7,521 nucleotides of DNA from Pseudomonadota bacterium (lineage in GTDB: Bacteria > Bdellovibrionota > Oligoflexia > Oligoflexales > Oligoflexaceae), in contig JAKQGS010000112.1 of assembly GCA_029556045.1 (NCBI GenBank), forward strand, positions 1 to 7,521. Direction: 5' to 3'. The translations under genes and the position numbers were made by a program. Shown here in pieces: positions 6,193-7,521 of the stretch. Within the stretch, counting starts at the first letter, position 1; the number at the start of each line of letters is the position of its first letter. Under the pieces are notes generated by a model, which worked only from the letters and a program-made list of their open reading frames with translations, did no database searches and was not told the DNA's origin.

Positions 6193-6864
6193 CTATACCT
6201 TGGCGCTTTCTTTTTTGACACCTGCCATAGAGGGCTCTTTCTCCAGCGCGGGTGATCGTTTAAAGAGCATGTCGAGCAATAGCAGGATAACACCAACATT
6301 GATGGCCACATCGGCGATGTTAAAAATGGCAAAATCATGCTGCCATCCCAGGATGTTCCAATCCACGTCGATGAAGTCAATCACATAACCAAGCCTCAGC
6401 CGATCGATAAAGTTACCTACGGCACCGGAGAGGATAAAAACCAGTCCCAATCGTGTCAGGTGGTGATCGCGCGGCGTGCTTCGCAGGTATAGGGCAATCA
6501 TAACAACCGCGATAGCAGTGACCGCAAAGAAAAACGGCACCCGGATATGATCCGGCAGGTCTGCCAGCATACTGAATGCGGCTCCGCGATTACGGGAATA
6601 CTGGAAGTCCAATCCCATGTAAAAACTGGCTTCACCTGGCAAATGATCCGGATTCCCAACGGTACCAACCGGAAATTTGCTGCCCCGGAAAAGATCGGGA
6701 TCGCTGGCATCCTCCCAGATCAACAGAGATGTCTGTGCATGATGTTTACTCACCTGATCAAGCGCCACAGCACCCAGAAAGACTAAAATAAGGGAAATCA
6801 GAATTTTGCGCCCTTGGGGGTTTTTCCAGTAATATCCTTTTTCCGGCAGATTCAAGGTTGTCAT
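6193..6864 (-). CDS. lspA: Lipoprotein signal peptidase (signal peptidase II)
   Basis: This inner-membrane aspartyl protease removes the signal peptide from diacylglyceryl-modified prolipoproteins. Read from ATG 6864 it has 223 residues and four membrane segments. Family motifs in order are LDQVSKH (residues 35-41), YSRNRGAAFSM (89-99), SGAVGNFIDR (146-155), VIDFIDV with catalytic Asp163, and FNIADVAINVG with catalytic Asp185. Both catalytic residues are intact. It is longer than the usual 160-170 residues because of about 18 residues before the first membrane segment, about 30 extra residues between that segment and the YSRNRGAAF motif, and a charged tail rich in Lys/Glu. ATG 6864 has GGGA 9 bp upstream; a GTG at 6900 would add 12 residues but has AAGGG touching it, which is too close. 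Both lipoproteins encoded in this window are expected substrates. Confidence 0.95.
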   Translation of the reverse strand: MTTLNLPEKGYYWKNPQGRKILISLILVFLGAVALDQVSKHHAQTSLLIWEDASDPDLFRGSKFPVGTVGNPDHLPGEASFYMGLDFQYSRNRGAAFSMLADLPDHIRVPFFFAVTAIAVVMIALYLRSTPRDHHLTRLGLVFILSGAVGNFIDRLRLGYVIDFIDVDWNILGWQHDFAIFNIADVAINVGVILLLLDMLFKRSPALEKEPSMAGVKKESAKV

Positions 6865-6873
6865 CACCGCTAT

Positions 6874-6877
6874 TCCC
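6874..6877 (-). promoter_or_regulatory. Ribosome binding site that sets the lspA start
   Basis: GGGA on the minus strand (6877-6874) lies 9 bases before ATG 6864. The upstream GTG 6900 has AAGGG directly adjacent, leaving no spacing for initiation. Confidence 0.5.
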
Positions 6878-6982
6878 GATAAATGTTTAAAATTATTCAC
6901 CCCTTACACCATGCCCGAAGAGGGAGATTCTGTCCACTGAATGCATAAGGTTGCGGTTATGGTAAGTAGAACAAAAGCATGA

Positions 6983-7004
6983 GCCATTTATGAATGGCAT
7001 TTTT
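6983..7004 (+). terminator. Small hairpin with T-run, possible intrinsic terminator
   Basis: GCCATT (6983-6988) pairs perfectly with AATGGC (6993-6998) over a TATG loop, and five T follow (7000-7004). The stem is only 6 bp and not GC-rich. No plus-strand gene ends upstream, so if it works it would stop a short transcript begun in 6901-6980 or antisense reads out of lspA. Confidence 0.4.
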
Positions 7005-7026
7005 AAAGTGGTCGGCATAACAACCT

Positions 7027-7055
7027 ATAACATCCCATTATTAAAGGAGTATAAT
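7027..7055 (+). promoter_or_regulatory. Candidate sigma70-type promoter of the small lipoprotein gene
   Basis: A perfect TATAAT (7050-7055) lies 17 bp after ATAACA (7027-7032, 4 of 6 to TTGACA). Transcription would start near 7061, at the GC-rich palindrome TCGCCGGCGA, giving an untranslated leader of about 110 bases before ATG 7173. Confidence 0.5.
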
Positions 7056-7172
7056 TTCTATCGCCGGCGACTGCTAAAATTTGCCGGGCGACCCTCCGAT
7101 AACTCTCCTGGCTGGAGTGTCGTTCGCAGACTCTCGCCGTGATCCAAATGACTCAGACTAGAGGAACCAACC

Positions 7173-7484
7173 ATGAAGTTCACACACCTATCCTTATCAC
7201 TCCTGATGGGGCTGTCCCTGGCATGGGCCAGTGGATGCGCTACCACCAAAACCAAATCCGTCAGCAGCCAGAAATCCACTAAGAAAACTTTGGTGTCCGG
7301 CAAATCATCCCCCGCCAAGTCGAAAGCAGCGCCGAAAGCAGAACCAAAGGATGAAGCGGACTTTGAAGAGTACATGGATGAAGACAATGACTTTGCCATC
7401 GGCAGTGAAGACGATTACAAAAGTGACCTCTATATCCTCGGCACCAGTGCGCACTACAGTCAAGGAGAGGGGGATCATTATTAG
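7173..7484 (+). CDS. Small predicted lipoprotein with basic and acidic halves (103 aa)
   Basis: The N-terminus has a hydrophobic core and the lipobox ASGC ending at Cys22, so it should be a lipid-anchored envelope protein processed by LspA. The residue after Cys is Ala, which in E. coli-type sorting would not retain it in the inner membrane. Residues about 25-58 are rich in Lys, Ser, Thr, Ala and Pro (strongly basic, likely extended), and residues about 59-83 are dominated by Asp and Glu. The tail is Tyr/His/Gly-containing and ends in DHY. No known domain is evident and the mature protein is probably largely disordered. The start has GAGGA 7 bp upstream. The gene is complete and ends 37 bp before the window edge; no terminator is visible in that remainder. 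Confidence 0.75.
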   Translation: MKFTHLSLSLLMGLSLAWASGCATTKTKSVSSQKSTKKTLVSGKSSPAKSKAAPKAEPKDEADFEEYMDEDNDFAIGSEDDYKSDLYILGTSAHYSQGEGDHY

Positions 7485-7521
7485 AAGCGGAGTACTGGTG
7501 CGATTGCGTTAGGTTTTGATT

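Larger units (their letters stand above)
6865..7172. other. Intergenic spacer between divergent lspA and the small lipoprotein
   Basis: About 300 bp without a convincing gene. From left to right it holds the lspA ribosome site (6874-6877), a weak-start stretch, a hairpin with T-run (6983-7004), a good -10 box (7050-7055), and a GC-rich leader that includes the perfect palindrome TCGCCGGCGA (7061-7070). I could not pick a convincing lspA promoter on the minus strand. Confidence 0.6.

Noticed and set aside
7043..7050. AAAGGAGT, a strong ribosome-site-like sequence
   Set aside because: No ATG, GTG or TTG follows within usable distance, and the bases belong to the spacer and -10 box of the candidate promoter.
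6990..7142. 50-codon plus-strand ORF starting at ATG 6990 in the lspA/lipoprotein spacer
   Set aside because: Its start lies inside the hairpin loop, only a weak GAG precedes it, and the -10 box and palindromic leader run through it. The composition is not convincing.
7058..7399. 113-codon minus-strand frame over the small lipoprotein gene
   Set aside because: It is antisense to a gene with a good ribosome site and lipobox, and its start and composition look like a mirror of the biased coding strand.
1..7521. A defence, secretion or mobile system hidden in the window
   Set aside because: Every substantial gene is either a recognised housekeeping or envelope family member or an unassigned lipoprotein. 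No nuclease, helicase, transposase, integrase or repeat array was seen.

Overview
The window looks like an ordinary chromosomal stretch of a Gram-negative, diderm, respiring bacterium. The reasons are a c-type cytochrome, two lipoprotein signal peptides, signal peptidase II and an O-antigen-ligase-type membrane protein. The LspA sequence and the mix of poorly conserved lipoproteins suggest a Bdellovibrionota/Oligoflexia-like or other former deltaproteobacterial lineage. That placement is inference from remembered family resemblance, not a search result. No rRNA, tRNA, CRISPR array, phage gene or transposase was seen.

Layout. (1) 2-1327 (+): the 3' part of a mono-haem cytochrome c-type protein whose start lies off the left edge. 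(2) 3493-1345 (-): two cation exchangers in tandem, a YrbG-like Ca2+/Na+ exchanger followed by a CPA2-type cation:proton antiporter without a regulatory RCK domain, probably one transcript. It converges on the cytochrome gene with 17 bp between the stop codons. (3) 3494-3670: a divergent, AT-rich control region with an 18-bp near-perfect dyad. (4) 3671-4729 (+): an unrecognised 352-residue lipoprotein, closed by a strong intrinsic terminator at 4768-4804. (5) 4875-6059 (+): an O-antigen ligase/polymerase family protein with a TTG start that overlaps the stop of a 14-codon mini-ORF. (6) 6069-6192: a 124-bp inverted-repeat element that almost exactly fills the gap between the convergent ligase and lspA genes. 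(7) 6864-6193 (-): lspA. (8) 6865-7172: a roughly 300-bp spacer with a hairpin plus T-run, a perfect -10 box and a GC-rich leader. (9) 7173-7484 (+): a small lipoprotein with a basic half and an acidic half.

How the genes fit together. The common theme is the cell envelope. LspA would process both lipoproteins encoded here, the ligase family protein would act on surface polysaccharide, and the antiporter pair would handle Ca2+/Na+/H+ balance across the inner membrane. The genes are split over several transcription units, and I see no single dedicated system. The most distinctive non-coding item is the 124-bp inverted-repeat element between the ligase and lspA.
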